In this document: positions 37,190 to 49,410 of the stretch, in pieces | Position numbering within the stretch: the first letter of the stretch is position 1 | Layout of the letters: the number at the start of each line of letters is the position of its first letter | DNA from: Limnanthes douglasii subsp. nivea | Taxonomy: Eukaryota; Streptophyta; Magnoliopsida; Brassicales; Limnanthaceae | Direction: 5' to 3' | Assembly (NCBI GenBank): GCA_036936605.1 | Contig: JAUPFV010000004.1 | Coordinates: 88,686,334 to 88,750,333 of the forward strand | Length of the DNA stretch: 64,000 bases | Position numbers and translations under genes: made by a program | The notes under the pieces: generated by a model | What the model was told of the DNA's origin: nothing | The model's input: only the letters and a program-made list of their open reading frames with translations | Databases searched by the model: none

Positions 37190-38085
37190 GGTGGGTTAAA
37201 GCTTAAATGATGGTATGTATCGGCTGTATTTGTCTAAGTATTGTTGAAGCATTGACTGTATAGGTTTAGAGTATTTGTCTAGGCATTGTTAAAGCATCGA
37301 CGGTATAGGTTTAGAGTATTTGTCTAGGCATTGTTAAAGCATCGACGGTATAGGTTTAGATGTTGTTGAAGCTTCAGTTGGTTCGGTTAAGTTACTGACT
37401 GCTTCGGTCTGGAACACTTCGCTGGATCTGAACAACTTCTTATACTATAATATTATTATCTAAGCCATTAGCTACTTCGACTAGGAAGCCATTAGTCAAA
37501 CTGAGAAAGACCATCTACAAGATTGCTTTTGGCAAATGCATTTGATGTTTTGGTTGGGAATACATTGGTAAAGCCGAGCGAAATCGTAGGCTTGGGGGCC
37601 TTCAAACGAGGTGAATATTGCTTCGGTTTGAAAAACGGCAAACGAGGAAACGTTTGCACTACCTAAATGGCTATGGCCATGAACTTGAGTTGTTTAATTG
37701 TAACTGTTGGTTGAAAGTTTCAGTATCAGTGGTTTATATCTATCTTATTGTGGAAACATGATCACTTACTCCTTCTTCTATTAGAAGTTTGTTACATTAT
37801 GTTTTTTTAAAGAGATAAGCAGTAAAGATTTTAAATAATGATTTTAGGACTTCGAATGAGGAGATGCAACTTTTGTAAAGTGTGGAAGAGAGATTATAAG
37901 AGAAAAATCTTAGTAGATTTCTTCATTGGAAAAATAGAAAGGAATCATGTAAGAGTATTGTGTGATCTCTTGTATTTGGAGTTTTTGTAAAGTAGTTTCT
38001 TTGTTATCTTAGTCTTGCATACACGCACTATGACACAACCGTCCAGCTAATTCATTTTGTATTATACTTAATGGTAAAAACATTA
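37190..38085 (+). repeat. copia LTR-like segment, right arm, with a 45-bp tandem duplication
   Basis: Counterpart of 2660-3470. In this arm only, a 45-bp block (the GTATAGGTTTAGAG type start to CATCGACG) is present twice in perfect tandem at about 37262-37351, with a further diverged partial copy on each side. No coding sequence was recognised. Weak similarity also runs to the copia B LTR (24050-24820). Confidence 0.55.
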
Positions 38086-38099
38086 TTTTATAAACTAAT

Positions 38100-38320
38100 T
38101 ATTATATAAAACATATATTATAATTTGAAAATATTATAAAAAATATAACGATAATTTTATTATTACATTTTGATTATTATTATGATTTGGTTATGAATAT
38201 TGTAAGTGTTGTTATTATTTTTATAAACTAAAATCATATATTATAATTATGAAATATTAAAAGTTATGTTATTATAATGTTGTTATTACATTTTGATTTT
38301 TGTATTTAGGTATCAATCTT
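38100..38320. repeat. AT-rich repeat, about 120-bp unit (two units)
   Basis: Two tandem units with 'attacattttgatt', 'gatttggtt' and 'actaaaatcatat' blocks. The same family forms a longer array at 58290-59050 and the outer edge of the left arm (2512-2660). It coincides with the end of inverted homology. Confidence 0.6.
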
Positions 38321-39269
38321 TCCAAGCTCTTCTACTTGAATAGAAGGATCTGCGAGTAAGATTAACAATATAATCTTTTTTTTACTATCTTTGATAAAAA
38401 AAATCAATTGTAGCAAATGCAACTTTTTCTCTTTCACTTATATTTTTGAAAGTGTTTATTATAAATATAATTTTTTTTATCTTTTAAGTGTCTTTATTTT
38501 TATTTTTTTTAAATCAATTAATTTTTGTTAAAGTATGATGATTTTCAGGTTTGAAGCTAATACTTGAGTGGTAAATGAGTTGATTGACTATTTAGACTTT
38601 TACTATTATTAGATGAGTATTTTTTTGAGAGATCATGTATGTGTTGAGAGTTGTTAAAGTGGTACGTTTTGATTAATTCTACATTCTTAGTAAGCAATTT
38701 TTTTCTTGGCATTAGCAGTATCTCTTTCAACCTCAAGAGTAGTAGGATATTCTTGAACAATTTGATTTTATATTTGCAACTTCTCATGAGTTTATTTCAT
38801 TTTCAAAAAATCCTTGTTGAAAAGCAATTAAGAGATCTTATTTGTTGTCTTGAGTCTATCATAATATTGTTAGGTTGGAAATTTTCCATTATATCAATGC
38901 CAAGAGGAGCCATTGTCCTATATGCAAGCGCTATAAAATTGTGAATGCATTGTCAAGTTTAAAATATAGGTGGGGAATTAATAAATATATCTTCAAAGTT
39001 ACAAAAGAGGATAATTTTGTATATGATGAAATGATAAATTTAGCATTAAAGACTAACTTCTAGTTGAATTTCAAACTTCCTGCAAAAGGATGTTAGAATA
39101 TCTTACATTGTTTTATTGAGTCATGTCGGGCAGTGCGAAAGTTAATGAGAGATGAGTAAAGTTAGAGAGGTTACTGATACCTAGATAGAAGATCTATTAT
39201 TTTTTTGGGTTAACGATACACGAAATACTTGGGATTCTCGGCATAAGTGAATTTTTTTAGAGGTCTTGG
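38321..39269. other. low-information stretch, no gene supported
   Basis: AT-rich. Short plus-strand open stretches at 38651-38944 and 38875-39063 overlap each other and match no family I know; no repeat was seen. Confidence 0.4.
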
Positions 39270-39578
39270 TTAATGGTTTCCCAGTAAGTTCGGTTGGCTT
39301 TGGGTCAAGGAGGGGGTTGTGTCTCTAATTGTCATTTTCCCTTTTCTTGATTCTTCAATAGTGCGACCGGACTGAGGAGACAATTTTTTGTTAGCAAGGG
39401 TGTTTTTGTTGTGGCTTGTCTTGGTGTTTTTTTTGGATTGGTTCAATATCATGAAGAGGGTCGACATCTTCTTTATTGATAAATTTTTTTGTTTTTTACG
39501 AGAGCTGGTATTTTGAGATTTTGTGATTGGGGAAACATTTTTTGATGTGGTAGTTGAGCTGGTTGAAGTTGTGTTCAT
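39270..39578 (-). other. hypothetical Ser/Thr/Lys-rich ORF, 102 codons
   Basis: ATG-started frame encoding a low-complexity hydrophilic peptide (MNTTSTSSTTTSKN start, QSQPNLLGNH end). The composition resembles the disordered N-terminal region of a gag-like or regulatory protein, but there is no domain, no supporting paralogue and no recognised continuation. Chance or relic is at least as likely as a gene. Confidence 0.2.
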
Positions 39579-40699
39579 TTTTCAGTTTCATTCGTGGAAC
39601 ATTCAAACCAATTCTTTGTGAATTTTGGGAATTAATTTGTTGTTGCAATATACTTAGAACACGTTCAGTAGTAACTGATTCCTTTGTGTTCTATATTATG
39701 GGTTTACCATCAGTTGTCATAGTAAGGTTATGTAATGGTCAGATGCTGACTTGGATAAATTTCTCAATGGTGAAGAGATATTAGATTTTTTGTAGATAGA
39801 TAGTTCAAGCAGCTAAGGATAAAGTTACAATGAAGAGATACTGGACTTTTAATATATAGATTGTCTCGAAGGTTTTCAATCTTAACACTAACAGAATCAA
39901 TGGAGGGGAATATTTATATCTACCAAAAGTAAACTTACTAGTACGTTAATAATGACATACCATTTATTTGTTGTTAGTTGGATGAGGCAAATTCTAACAT
40001 GTTTGAAAAAGTTGGTAATATAAGGATGGCAAATTCTAACATATTTTATTTTAATTCTAAAAATTTTTAACAAAAAAAGATATGGAGTATCAAGAAATTT
40101 ATTGAGAATATAATGTTCAAGTTAGATTGTTTGGTTTGGCTTTCAAATACAGGTAGTTTTTCAAAAACCCTAAGATAGTAGTTTACAGGTAGTTAATGAT
40201 AAGTGAAAAGAGAAAATGGAGTGATTACCAGATTATAACAATGTTGGATTCTTGTTTTCTTCAGATTTGATATAGGTAATTTGGGGGAAGAAACTAATTC
40301 ATTTGAGAGAGAGAATTGTAGAGAAGATGAGTAATCGGGATATAAAAGTTTATTTTTGAGTGAATAGGTGGATGATTAAGTTGGTAAAAATAGTAATCGT
40401 TAGATTAAGATGGTATTAAGGGTCAGAATTGTATTGGACATACAAAATGTCGATGGTATTATTTAAGAAGTATTAATTGATTTTATGACACATTTGGTGA
40501 CACATGTTAGTTTAGTAGTGCATCATTGTTTGATATGTGTATGCATTATATCAGAACAAGTAACTTCATCTTGTTTATTTTGTATAGTCTTTAAAAAGAA
40601 TCAGTAATTTATTTTTCAAAGACTATATGAGAGTCCTGATAAGATTATATTCAATTTTAGGAATATATTCCATATTAAGACGAGGTGAGTTAATAAATC
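39579..40699. other. AT-rich stretch, no gene supported
   Basis: One 76-codon plus-strand open stretch (39554-39784) has no recognisable motif. Short imperfect duplications such as 'gtggaagagata-tgga' types occur near 39760-39840. Nothing else is seen. Confidence 0.4.
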
Positions 40700-41055
40700 A
40701 AAGTTATGACAAGGGTTTAAACAAGATTTATAACTAGACAATGGTTAAAATTAAAGTTATGATGAGAGTGTAATTTAGAGTTATGACGAGGGAATAGTTT
40801 ACAGTTATGATGAGATAATAAATTAGAGTTATAACAATGACATGAATCAGAGTTATGACAAGGTTTTTTTCTCAAATAATAACGATGATATAAATTAGAT
40901 TTATGACAATGGTAGAATTCGGAGTTATCACAAATGGTCAATCAGAGTTATGACGAGCGTATAATTAAAAATTATGATGAAGGTATCATTCAGATTTCTA
41001 AAGAGGTGGTGAATTATATTTATGACGAGCGTATAATTCAGGTTATGATGAAAAG
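40700..41055 (+). repeat. degenerate minisatellite, AGTTATGACGAG family
   Basis: About ten to eleven diverged units of roughly 30-36 bp, each with GTTATGA(C/T)(G/A)A followed by an A/T-rich 'gtataattcag' type tail. It is not found elsewhere in the window. Its opposite strand makes a His/Asn-rich open frame that is an artefact of the repeat. Confidence 0.8.
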
Positions 41056-41399
41056 ATAAATCATAAACATGGTCAGAGTACATTTTGTATCCAGGTCAGA
41101 GCCACATTTATCTAATGAAGAGAATTTCATTGCCTTATTTTGGTTGAGTCATTGGAGAGAATTTTCCTTAACAATCATGACTATAATTAAGGAAAAACTA
41201 TTTGATGGACTTTATTCCTTGATCAGATATACTATAATAGATATAGTTTCTAACGTTTCTGAAAGGTTGGTTGATTATACAAACATATGGAATAAGAGGT
41301 TGGGCATATCGGTAGAAATTATTATTGTAGTTGCAGAAGCAAGGATCATTTGGGAAACAAAAAATAATTAATTTGGAATTTTGTCAATCATGTGTGTAT
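41056..41399. other. unassigned stretch with one 100-codon frame
   Basis: 41069-41371 is open on the plus strand, but the start codon lies in the tail of the minisatellite and no domain was recognised. It directly precedes a copia integrase relic and may be further decayed copia sequence. Confidence 0.3.
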
Positions 41400-42180
41400 G
41401 ACAAAAGTAGCCGAGTCAAGTTTCTAAGATCCAAACATAAAACAATGGGTGCCCTTGATTACATTTATGAGGATCTCTAAAGAGATTTAATAATTCAGTC
41501 CCATAGAGGTAATATATACTTTTTGTAAAGTATTAATGATTCATTAATGAAACTTTGGAATTGTCTTTTGAATTCGAAATGAGAGTTTTAGATATGTTCC
41601 AAGCAATGGAGGATCATAGTTGAAAATCATATTGGAAAAATTAAAGAAGTTATGGACGAATATTTGTCTTCAATTTTATGAAGATGATTATATGGATTTC
41701 TGCAAATCAATATGATGGCTCGGCATAGGATTGTAGGAGACACTACACAGTAAAAAACGGTATTGTTGAAAGAATGAACATAACCATTTTTTAGAGGGTG
41801 AGGTAAATGTTGGTTACTGCTAAGCTCCCAAGAAATTTTTAGGCTGAATCGTTCATAATTGTTTGTTTCTTTAATATACAGATATCCATCGATTGCGATT
41901 GTCTTGCAAACTCCACATGAAATATGGTATGGGGAAGAATTCATACTATTTAAATTTGAGAGTATTTGGTTGTATTTCATATGCGCGCATCAGAACGAAC
42001 AAACTACAACCAAGTGGTCTAAAGTGCTTATTCATTAGGTACCCGGAAATAGTCAAGGGTTACAAGTTATGGTGCCTCAAAGCAAGTTATAAGAAGTGTA
42101 TGATCAATATGGATGTAATATTCAATGAGAATGATTATCCTCTTTTGAGTGGTAAAATTCCCGAAGTTCAACCTGATTGA
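41400..42180 (+). mobile_element. Ty1/copia integrase relic (copia E)
   Basis: Plus-strand fragments of a copia integrase in shifting frames: a WVPL-type block near 41440, a VENHIGK-type block near 41620, MMARHRIVGDTTQ near 41715 (usual form GIARHRTVAGTPQQNG), RYPSIAI near 41885, then an open C-terminal part at 41893-42180 (LRVFGCISYA, RYPEIVKGYKLW). No gag, RT or LTR is present. 42181-42269 is unassigned. Confidence 0.75.
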
Positions 42181-42269
42181 AATGATAGAATTGATATTCA
42201 GGTGGAGTCGTTTGGATCAAAACCTAACTTAATGGATCAAATACATTAAATACATAAGGACCAAAAGTG

Positions 42270-42413
42270 TGCATTACAAAAAAAATACAAAACAACAATT
42301 TACAGCAATAACAGTGGGTTTTAGGGTCCAAACTTTGTGAATGAGGCCTTTTTCACTCCATCACATCTCGGACAGTTGACGGGCTCATCAAGATCTTCGA
42401 TTTGAATACTAGT
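42270..42413 (+). mobile_element. gypsy fragment, left part of interrupted direct repeat
   Basis: Matches 9518-9655; the continuation is found at 49790-50030, on the other side of the Tat insertion. The ancestral joined sequence at 9647-9660 shows the insertion point. Confidence 0.8.
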
Positions 42414-42790
42414 TGATGTGGTTTATTTTGAACTGAGGGTAATTTTGTCAGATGTTTTGGGGTATTTTAAGAGTATTAAATGTTTGGGTGATTTGTAGTG
42501 AGAGATTTAAGCTGTCTGGTTGTATTAAATGTTCATTACCCTCATTAATGAAAGTGGTTGGGTATTTATACCCTAAATTATGGACCCATGGGCTTTCGGG
42601 TCAAATTATGAAATCGGGTCGAGTTCAAAGACCCATTAGTTTATTAAGCAGATTAGCAATTAGCTTAGTCAAAAGGTGCTTAGTGTTTTAATACTTTTGT
42701 CCTGTCCCGACACTTTAGTGGGTAATTATTGTCCGGATTACCCATGTCTGGTTTTCACAGTGAGTGGTGGTGAATAATTCCGGACTCATT
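42414..42790 (-). repeat. 3' LTR of Tat element
   Basis: 377 bp, alignable end to end with 49411-49789. In the window's plus sense it begins TGATGTGG and ends GGACTCATT, the last bases mutated from CATCA. Confidence 0.92.
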
Positions 42791-43044
42791 AGTAGCCCCT
42801 TTTTTAGGTTTTGTCAAAGGTCTTTGGCAAGACCAAAAAACTGTTTTTGGCAATAACAATATTCTCTGGACTGTTCATGTATTCAGCTCACGGTTTATCC
42901 GGACTGAATACTTCTCAGAATTTCAAGAGTTTTACTCTGGATCGTGGGACACGTTTCACACTTTGATTTGTTTTACCAGCCGTTTTCTTTCTAGAACGAC
43001 GCTCCCACTAATCCCTAAAAAGTAACTCCTGCATTTAATTTTCC

Positions 43045-43130
43045 TGACGTCAGCATCGCCTTCAATGATTACCTTTGCCTTTTCGTTTTCTCCTAGGTAT
43101 TAGAAATATTTTTGCCTCACTAGTATAAAT
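43045..43130 (+). promoter_or_regulatory. promoter-like segment of the antisense accessory ORF
   Basis: Between the 3' LTR and the accessory ORF, TGACGTCA (bZIP/as-1-type palindrome) at 43045-43052 is followed by a TATA box TATAAAT at 43124-43130, a pyrimidine-rich leader and the ORF about 120-150 bp further on. The spacing is that of a plant pol II promoter. Inferred, not shown. The equivalent region is deleted in copy 2. Confidence 0.5.
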
Positions 43131-43249
43131 TACTTCCTTTTACTGTTTTACCATCTTCATCACTTTGTCATTTCTTTTTTTCAAAGCTTTTTACTTCTCC
43201 TTTCAAAATCTTTATTGGGTAGGTTTATGTTCACAGTGAGAAACGCTCT

Positions 43250-45760
43250 CGTGAAAGGTGGTTGACTAAGTCTTTCAGAATTGGAAAAAGCACAAAAGGT
43301 TGAGCGAGAGAGACGTATCGCTGCAGGTATTCCACTTTCTCCAATCAGTAAGCATGACACACCGTTTTTTTAGAAGCTGATCGAGGATTATCCTCTGCTA
43401 AAAGTGCCAAACCTAAGCATTTGTTCCAACCAAGCCTCTCGCAAATCCCGTCTGGCTCCTCGCTTCATGAGTCTCAGCCCTCAGTCGTGTAGGAGAAAGC
43501 AGTATCAAGTACAAGAAAACCCTCTCCGTTCATTGCTATGGGGTCAGATATTGAGAAATCTTCAGAAAAAGTTAATCTTCGCCGGATAACCCGTTTAGTA
43601 AAGGGTCAAGCAACTGGCTCTCAAACCAAGTCTTCCAAGACAGGGCCCTCCAAGTTTGGGGCCAAAGATAAAGCCTATGGATCAGAGACACGTATTAGAG
43701 CCCCAAAAGACAAGCCCTCCGGACCCGAGGCCACTAGAACCAGCTCTCATACTGAGCCCTCCGGAACCGAGCCTCAGCCAGACACCAGATCCTTAAGAGA
43801 GGCTCATGCTAAACTGTTCGGACGACCTTCTAAGCCACCCACTAGCACTCTCCCCTCAACAACGGCTAATAAACTTTCCACGGTGATGGAAGAGGTGATG
43901 GAGGATAGTGTTGAAGATGCTCCAATCGAGACTGAAGCTTATGGGTAGACTGGAGACGCTGCCTTTGACAAAAAATAAAAAGGCAAGGAGAAAGTCAGCA
44001 TGACCCATCCGGATCTGCCGGAGAGTCTGGAAGGCAAAGTGGGACCTTGCTTCCACAAGGTTAATGTGAAGTATCTGATGGCCATACAGAATATCAATTA
44101 TGTCTATACTCACACTGCTGAGTTAGGTCGGATCCGGACCAAGTGGGGGATCCCTGAATCTATTAAGGTGAGGATACCAGTCACTCCGGAGACCCCGATG
44201 GACTGTAAGCTCAGCAAAATCGTCATCTACACCGAGCTATTCAACTGGGGGCTCAGATTTCCTTTGGATCCATAAATTGTTAGGTATTTCCACCTGATAA
44301 AACTCTGTCCAAGCCAGCAAAGTCCCAATGCTTGGTATACTCTCATCGCCGGTATTATGGCGTCGAGGATCTCCGATATACCACTTCCAATGAAGCAGTT
44401 TGCTGCAGTGGACAGCCTCTGTAAGAGCCACCATATCCCATTCTACCACTTCAATATGGGAGATAACTTTAAGGTGGTGGATGACTTGCTAGAGTCAGAG
44501 AAAAATTGGATGACCCAATTTCTATTTATCAGTGGGACATGGGAAAATGGGAGGAAAATCAAGGCTGCTGTCAATCCCAGTATGCTCACCAGTAGATGGA
44601 AAAGCTCAGGTGAATATTTTACTATGTTTGTCTTTCTTACTTTGTAAAATATTTGTTTCTGAGTTACGTATCTTTTTCTTTGGTTAGTGTTGCCGAAGGA
44701 GTTCTCCGATTATGTTGAGAAGGGGCAGACTACTTGTGCCAAGTTAAACGCTTGGGTGGCTGACCGTTGGGGAAATGCTTTCCACAACTGCTTCAACTCA
44801 AGCAACTTGGTGAGGTCTCAGCTCTGGAACACAACGGGTCGGAGAGATCTTACTTGGGAGGAGGTGACTACACCACCCCCTTCGGCCGTCATCCTCAAGA
44901 GAACGGAAGAGAAAAGTGGAAAACTGGCCTTGCCCTCCAGAGCCAAAGCCCCAAGTAAAATGAAAGGGGAGAAGGGCAAGAAAAAGAAGGCTGCAGGAGA
45001 GGCTGTTCAGGGTGTTGCAGAGGAGATCGATCCGGTGAGCCAGGGAGTGCAGGTCCAAGAAGGGATTGATGCTAATCTACTTCAAGTAGTTGAAGATGAG
45101 ATTATTAGGGAGGCAGATGGACCCCAAGATCCTCCAAAACCTCCTAAGAAGGAACAGAAACGGGGAGCAAGTAGTGAAGAGAGGACTGCCAAGAAGAAAA
45201 ATGTCTCCATAGGGGATGAATTTGTCATCCGGCCTTCAGAGTCTCTTATTGTAGTCGAACCAATAGACCCCACATTGGCAGAGCAAATCCCAAGTGATCT
45301 ACATGCCGGAGAGGGTACCAGAGGGGATTTGGAAGGAGTAGACATCAGTGGCCTCCAAAACATTGGCCTTTATTTTGGAGAGTTTGAAAATAATGATTTC
45401 GCTGGTCCCTACCTTCCCCCAAGTTCTTCTAATATGGTGACTTTTAATGGCAAGTCTTTCACTTTTTCAGGGGAAAACGATACGGTGACTCACTCTTTGT
45501 TGGGCCATATTCAGCCAGTGCTCAACTTGGAGAGGCAAGTAAAAAATCATTATGCCCTTATCAATACCCTCAATGCAGACAAATAGAGCTTATCCACTGA
45601 CCTTCTTAATGCCAATCAAAATATTGAGCCATTAAGAAAAGAGCTCGAGGAGTTAAAGAAAGGGAAAGAAGATCTGGCAACCCAGCTGGTCACTTTAGAG
45701 AAGGCTAACACAGAGCTCCAAGACAAGTGCTCTGGCTTTTTTTCTTATCCTTATGACATA
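43250..45760 (+). pseudogene. Tat additional ORF (Transposase_28-like), copy 3, broken
   Basis: Same architecture as the other copies: N-terminal ELEKAQKVERERR block (about 43280), disordered Ser/Pro-rich part (43538-43948), Transposase_28-like domain (44000-44600: PETPMDCKLSK, ELFNWGLRFPLDP, SPNAWYTL, MGDNFKVVDDLLE), intron 44610-44687, then LPKEFSDYVEKG (44690), WNTTGRRDLTW, a Lys-rich stretch, DISGLQNIGLYFGEF and a coiled-coil tail to about 45730. Defects: stop near 43352, TAG at about 43948, TAA at about 43977, TAA after PLDP (44276) and TAG at about 45585. The 299-codon second exon is nearly intact. Function unknown; the name Transposase_28 describes homology only. Confidence 0.78.
44610..44687 (+). 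other. spliceosomal intron in Tat accessory ORF, copy 3
   Basis: 78 bp with GTGAATAT donor and TTGGTTAG acceptor. It has the same placement as in copies 1 and 2 although the intron sequences have diverged. Confidence 0.82.
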
Positions 45761-46086
45761 CTAAAGTCCTTAAATGGCCAAGGTATTTTTGTAATTGTGT
45801 CCGGTTTGAGTCCGGTCAAGCTTTTCCTTTTAAACTTAAAGTCCTTGGATGGCTAAGCCATTCTTTATGTTTTAATATCATCCTCTGGTTTTAGCCGGGT
45901 AGTTTTACTTTGCTAAATTCTTGCTTTGTTTCATATTCGCTCAATCTTATTGGCCGATGTTTAAATAACCCTTATTTATTTTACAAGCATTTTCAGATGA
46001 GAGCGTTTAAATTCTCTGATGACAAATGTTAAATGGTCATCATTCCACCAGATCAATCTGATCTGTCAAAGATACTTAGAAATCTT

Positions 46087-49000
46087 TTAAAGAAACTGTA
46101 AATCACACCACTCCGAATATTTTAAGAAGGCATCAAATTGTATTGAAAAACCCGGACACCTTATTAAAACCTCCCCGCGCCACCAGGGTAGGAAAGAGTA
46201 TGCTAGTTTTTCAAGCTTTAAGTACCTTCTTTCAGCATCCATCAGGCTCTTGTTGATGTAGTACACCGGACGAAAATAACCATCCACCTCCCTTACTAGT
46301 ACTGCACTTATAGCACATTCGGATACTGCTAAATATATGTACAATATTTCTCCATCAATAGGTTTGTAGAGAGTTTTGGTGGAAGATAAATGCTTTTTTA
46401 TTTTATCGAACGTTTGGTCGCATTGTGGAGACCAGTTAAAGTCTTTAGCACCCTTTAAAGTCTGGAAAAATGGGGCGCACCTATCCGAAGACCTTGAGAT
46501 GAAACGATTAAGATCAGCCAGCCTTCCGGTCAATCTTTGCACTTCTTTGATATTCCGAGGAGGATCCATCTGTAATAAAGCGTTAAGTTGGTATGGATCA
46601 GACTGTATCCCTTTCTCACTTATTACAAACCCCACTGTACTCTAAAAACACATTTTTCTAAATTTATATTTAAATTAACTTTTACCAAGTTGGCAAAAGT
46701 CTCTTGGATATCTGCCAAATGTAATTCCTCTTCCACACTCTTTACCATCATGTCATCGATATAAACTTCCATATTTCGCCCAATCTGATCAACGAATGGT
46801 TTATTCACCAACCTCTGATAAGTAGCCCCAGCATTCTTTAACCCAAAAGGCATCACCTTGTAACAGTGAAGTCCCCTATCAGTAACAAAAATAGTGTGTT
46901 CCTGGTTCTTCAGATCCACTTGTATCTGATTATAACCGGAGAAGGCATCTAGGAAGGACAACAACTTGTTCCCAGATGTGAAGTCTACCAACTGATCTAT
47001 CTGGGGGACTGGATATATATATTTTGGGCAAGCCCAATTTAGGTTAGTAAAGTCGATGCACATACTTCATTTCCCATTTTTATTTTTTACTAACACTGGA
47101 TTGGCTGTCTATAAAGGGTACTGAGATTCCTTTATGTGCCCCATCTTGGTAAGCCGATCAACTTCTTAAACTATGACATCAACCTTTTCTTTAGAGAAAG
47201 CTCTTCTTCTCTGCACAACAGGTGCCATATCTCTCTGGAGGGATAGTTGGTATGATATAACATTCGCACGCACTGCGGTTACATCAGCATTACACCAAGC
47301 AAAAACGTGTTGGTGGTTTGTTAAAAAGGATAACACCTTGATTTTTTAGTTATAATGTCATCTTAGATCCAATTTTGACACTTCTTCCTTCAGCGAGAGA
47401 GTGAGTTTCAACCTTTTCAATTGGTATTAAAACACCAGGGGTATCTCTAGGGTCATCAATTTCACCCTCTCCCCCAGAGGGCCCCATCAATTGCTTATCT
47501 TCATTTATCCGAACTGCCCCCAAATTTCTAGGGGCAAGCGTATTTGCATAATATTCCCTTGTTATTTTTTGACTACTCCGGATAACTCCCACTTGTCCTT
47601 GAACAACATATTTCAAACATTGGTGAACTGTTGAAGCCATATCATGCATCCTGGAGAGCCAAGATCTTTCCAAGATCGCATTGTAGCACGTGGGATAATA
47701 TACCACAAAAAAAACACCCTGACCATTTTCTTAAAAGGGCCATTTCCCAATAAAACCTCCTCCTCACACTCCCCGACTATGTCTGCAGAGCTTCCAGTAA
47801 AACCCACAATGGACCTGTTCGAACGTTGAATTACTGCTGGATTCTTCATTTATTTATAGGAACTCAAAAAGAGGATATTGGCTGAGCTTCCAGTGTCCAC
47901 CAAAATTTTCCTAATGTCATTGCCTCTAATTGATGTTCCTATCATTACAGCATCTTCATGAGGACCAGTTATATCCCTCAAATCATCTTCATCAAAAACA
48001 ATGAATGGAAAATGAATTTGGGATTGATAGGATGACATTCCTCCCTCCAACTAAGTAGCCAGGGTGTGAACATGCCTTTTCCTTGAAGAATGAGTTGGTG
48101 CAGTCATTGTGTCTCCCCCAAATGTGGTAAGTGACTCAAAAAAGCTTATGAGCCCAGGCACCGTCTTGGTATGTTCAGTTATAACACCCACCTTATTCCG
48201 GGCCGGATCAAGATCCAAATACTCTGATTCTACATCGAATCTTTCAATAATTACCATGGCCTCATCCGGAGCCGATGTCCCTCCATTGTTTGTTGGGTCG
48301 GTCTGATGCGCATTATCAGGCCTATTCCCACTTCTTCTCTTGACATAAGCACCTAATTTTCCTCTTTCAATAAAATTCTGCACCTCTTGCTTCAAAGCGA
48401 TGCAATCTTTTGTGTTATGGCCAATATCATGATGATATTGACAAAAACAAGCATTACGACTTTCCCTAGGAGATTGAAGCGTTGTCGGCTTCCTGAAATG
48501 CACCTCATCTTTTGTTTTGTCAAAGATGGTTGCCACATTCTCTTTCAATTCGGCAAACCACTCCGGTTGAACCTAAGCTCCTCGCTTACTTCTAGACTGC
48601 TGGCTTTACAAATCAACTTGTCATCATCGTCAAAATTCATCATAAATTTTTTAATCTGTTCCAGATGATTATCTGGATCCTTGCTCTCATCATAATTTTC
48701 CATCTTATTATTGTCAAACCTCTTAGGAAGGTTTCCAAACAGTATTTTGGAGGAAAATAGAGATTTTCTCCAATTCCGGCCACGACTAAAGACAATATCT
48801 TCATTGGGAGTTGCAAAGATACCTGGTTTATTATGGAAAATGAAAAGATCCATCAACAATTGGTCTATGTGCCTTCGGCTATGGCTATGAGATGACCCTT
48901 TACTCATATGCCTTTTCAACCTTCCATGCCCGTCCCTCTTTCTTGAATATTTTTTAACCAACTTTTTCTTCTTCTTGGACCTGCCTTCATCACTGCTGGA

Positions 49001-49123
49001 TGACAGGGACTCCTTAGTTCCATCTTTGTTCGAGGAGCTACTAGAGGATTCTGACTCGGAGTTCTCAACCGGTTTAGACCCGTGAGACTTCTTTGAGCTA
49101 ACATGAGTCTTTTTAGCACTCAA
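46087..49123 (-). pseudogene. Tat gag-pol relic (gag, protease, RT, RNase H), integrase missing
   Basis: Minus strand. Gag is at 49123-48051 in two frames, with a Ser/Lys-rich N-terminus and the zinc-knuckle-like CQYHHDIGHNTKDC near 48420. Protease VDTGSSANILF is at about 47890. A linker with the YNAIL block follows at 47706-47350. RT is at 47063-46623 (MCIDFTNLNWACPK, FSGYNQI, YIDDM), and the RT thumb plus start of RNase H at 46635-46087. Frames are interrupted at about 48548, 47850 and 46630 and by stops. Sequence downstream that should hold the rest of RNase H and integrase is absent: the antisense accessory ORF begins within about 350 bp. Confidence 0.88.
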
Positions 49124-49185
49124 TTGAGTCTTTGCTGAGGGTCATGCTCCCTTGGATTGTCAGTGTGGTGAATGGCAGACATTTT

Positions 49186-49383
49186 TTATTTTTCTTTCAA
49201 GCCTAAATCCACCTTTTTAGCAGCTCTTAAGGCTTTTATTTCAGCTTTCAACCTGCCTTGTTCTTCGATTATGTACTCATCGTTTTCACCCACCACTTCT
49301 ATCAAAGGTGGTAGAACTGCTTGCTCGTCCAAATTCATCTGAACTGGTTTTTCTTGCTGGTTTTTAATGCTAAATTCAGGCAA
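49186..49383 (-). other. short leader ORF in Tat element, before gag
   Basis: 65 codons just inside the primer binding site, open and acidic/basic mixed (NLDEQAVLPPLIEVV), probably the 5' part of the gag frame separated by a break. No domain was recognised. Confidence 0.35.
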
Positions 49384-49392
49384 CTTCTTCTC

Positions 49393-49408
49393 CCACTATG
49401 GTCGCCAA
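49393..49408 (-). promoter_or_regulatory. primer binding site of Tat element
   Basis: TGGCGACCATAGTGG adjoins the 5' LTR by two bases; TGGCG-type primer sites are usual in Tat/Athila elements. The matching tRNA was not determined. Confidence 0.65.
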
Positions 49409-49410
49409 TT

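Noticed and set aside
40717..40941. His/Asn-rich minus-strand frame
   Set aside because: Artefact of the GTTATGA minisatellite.
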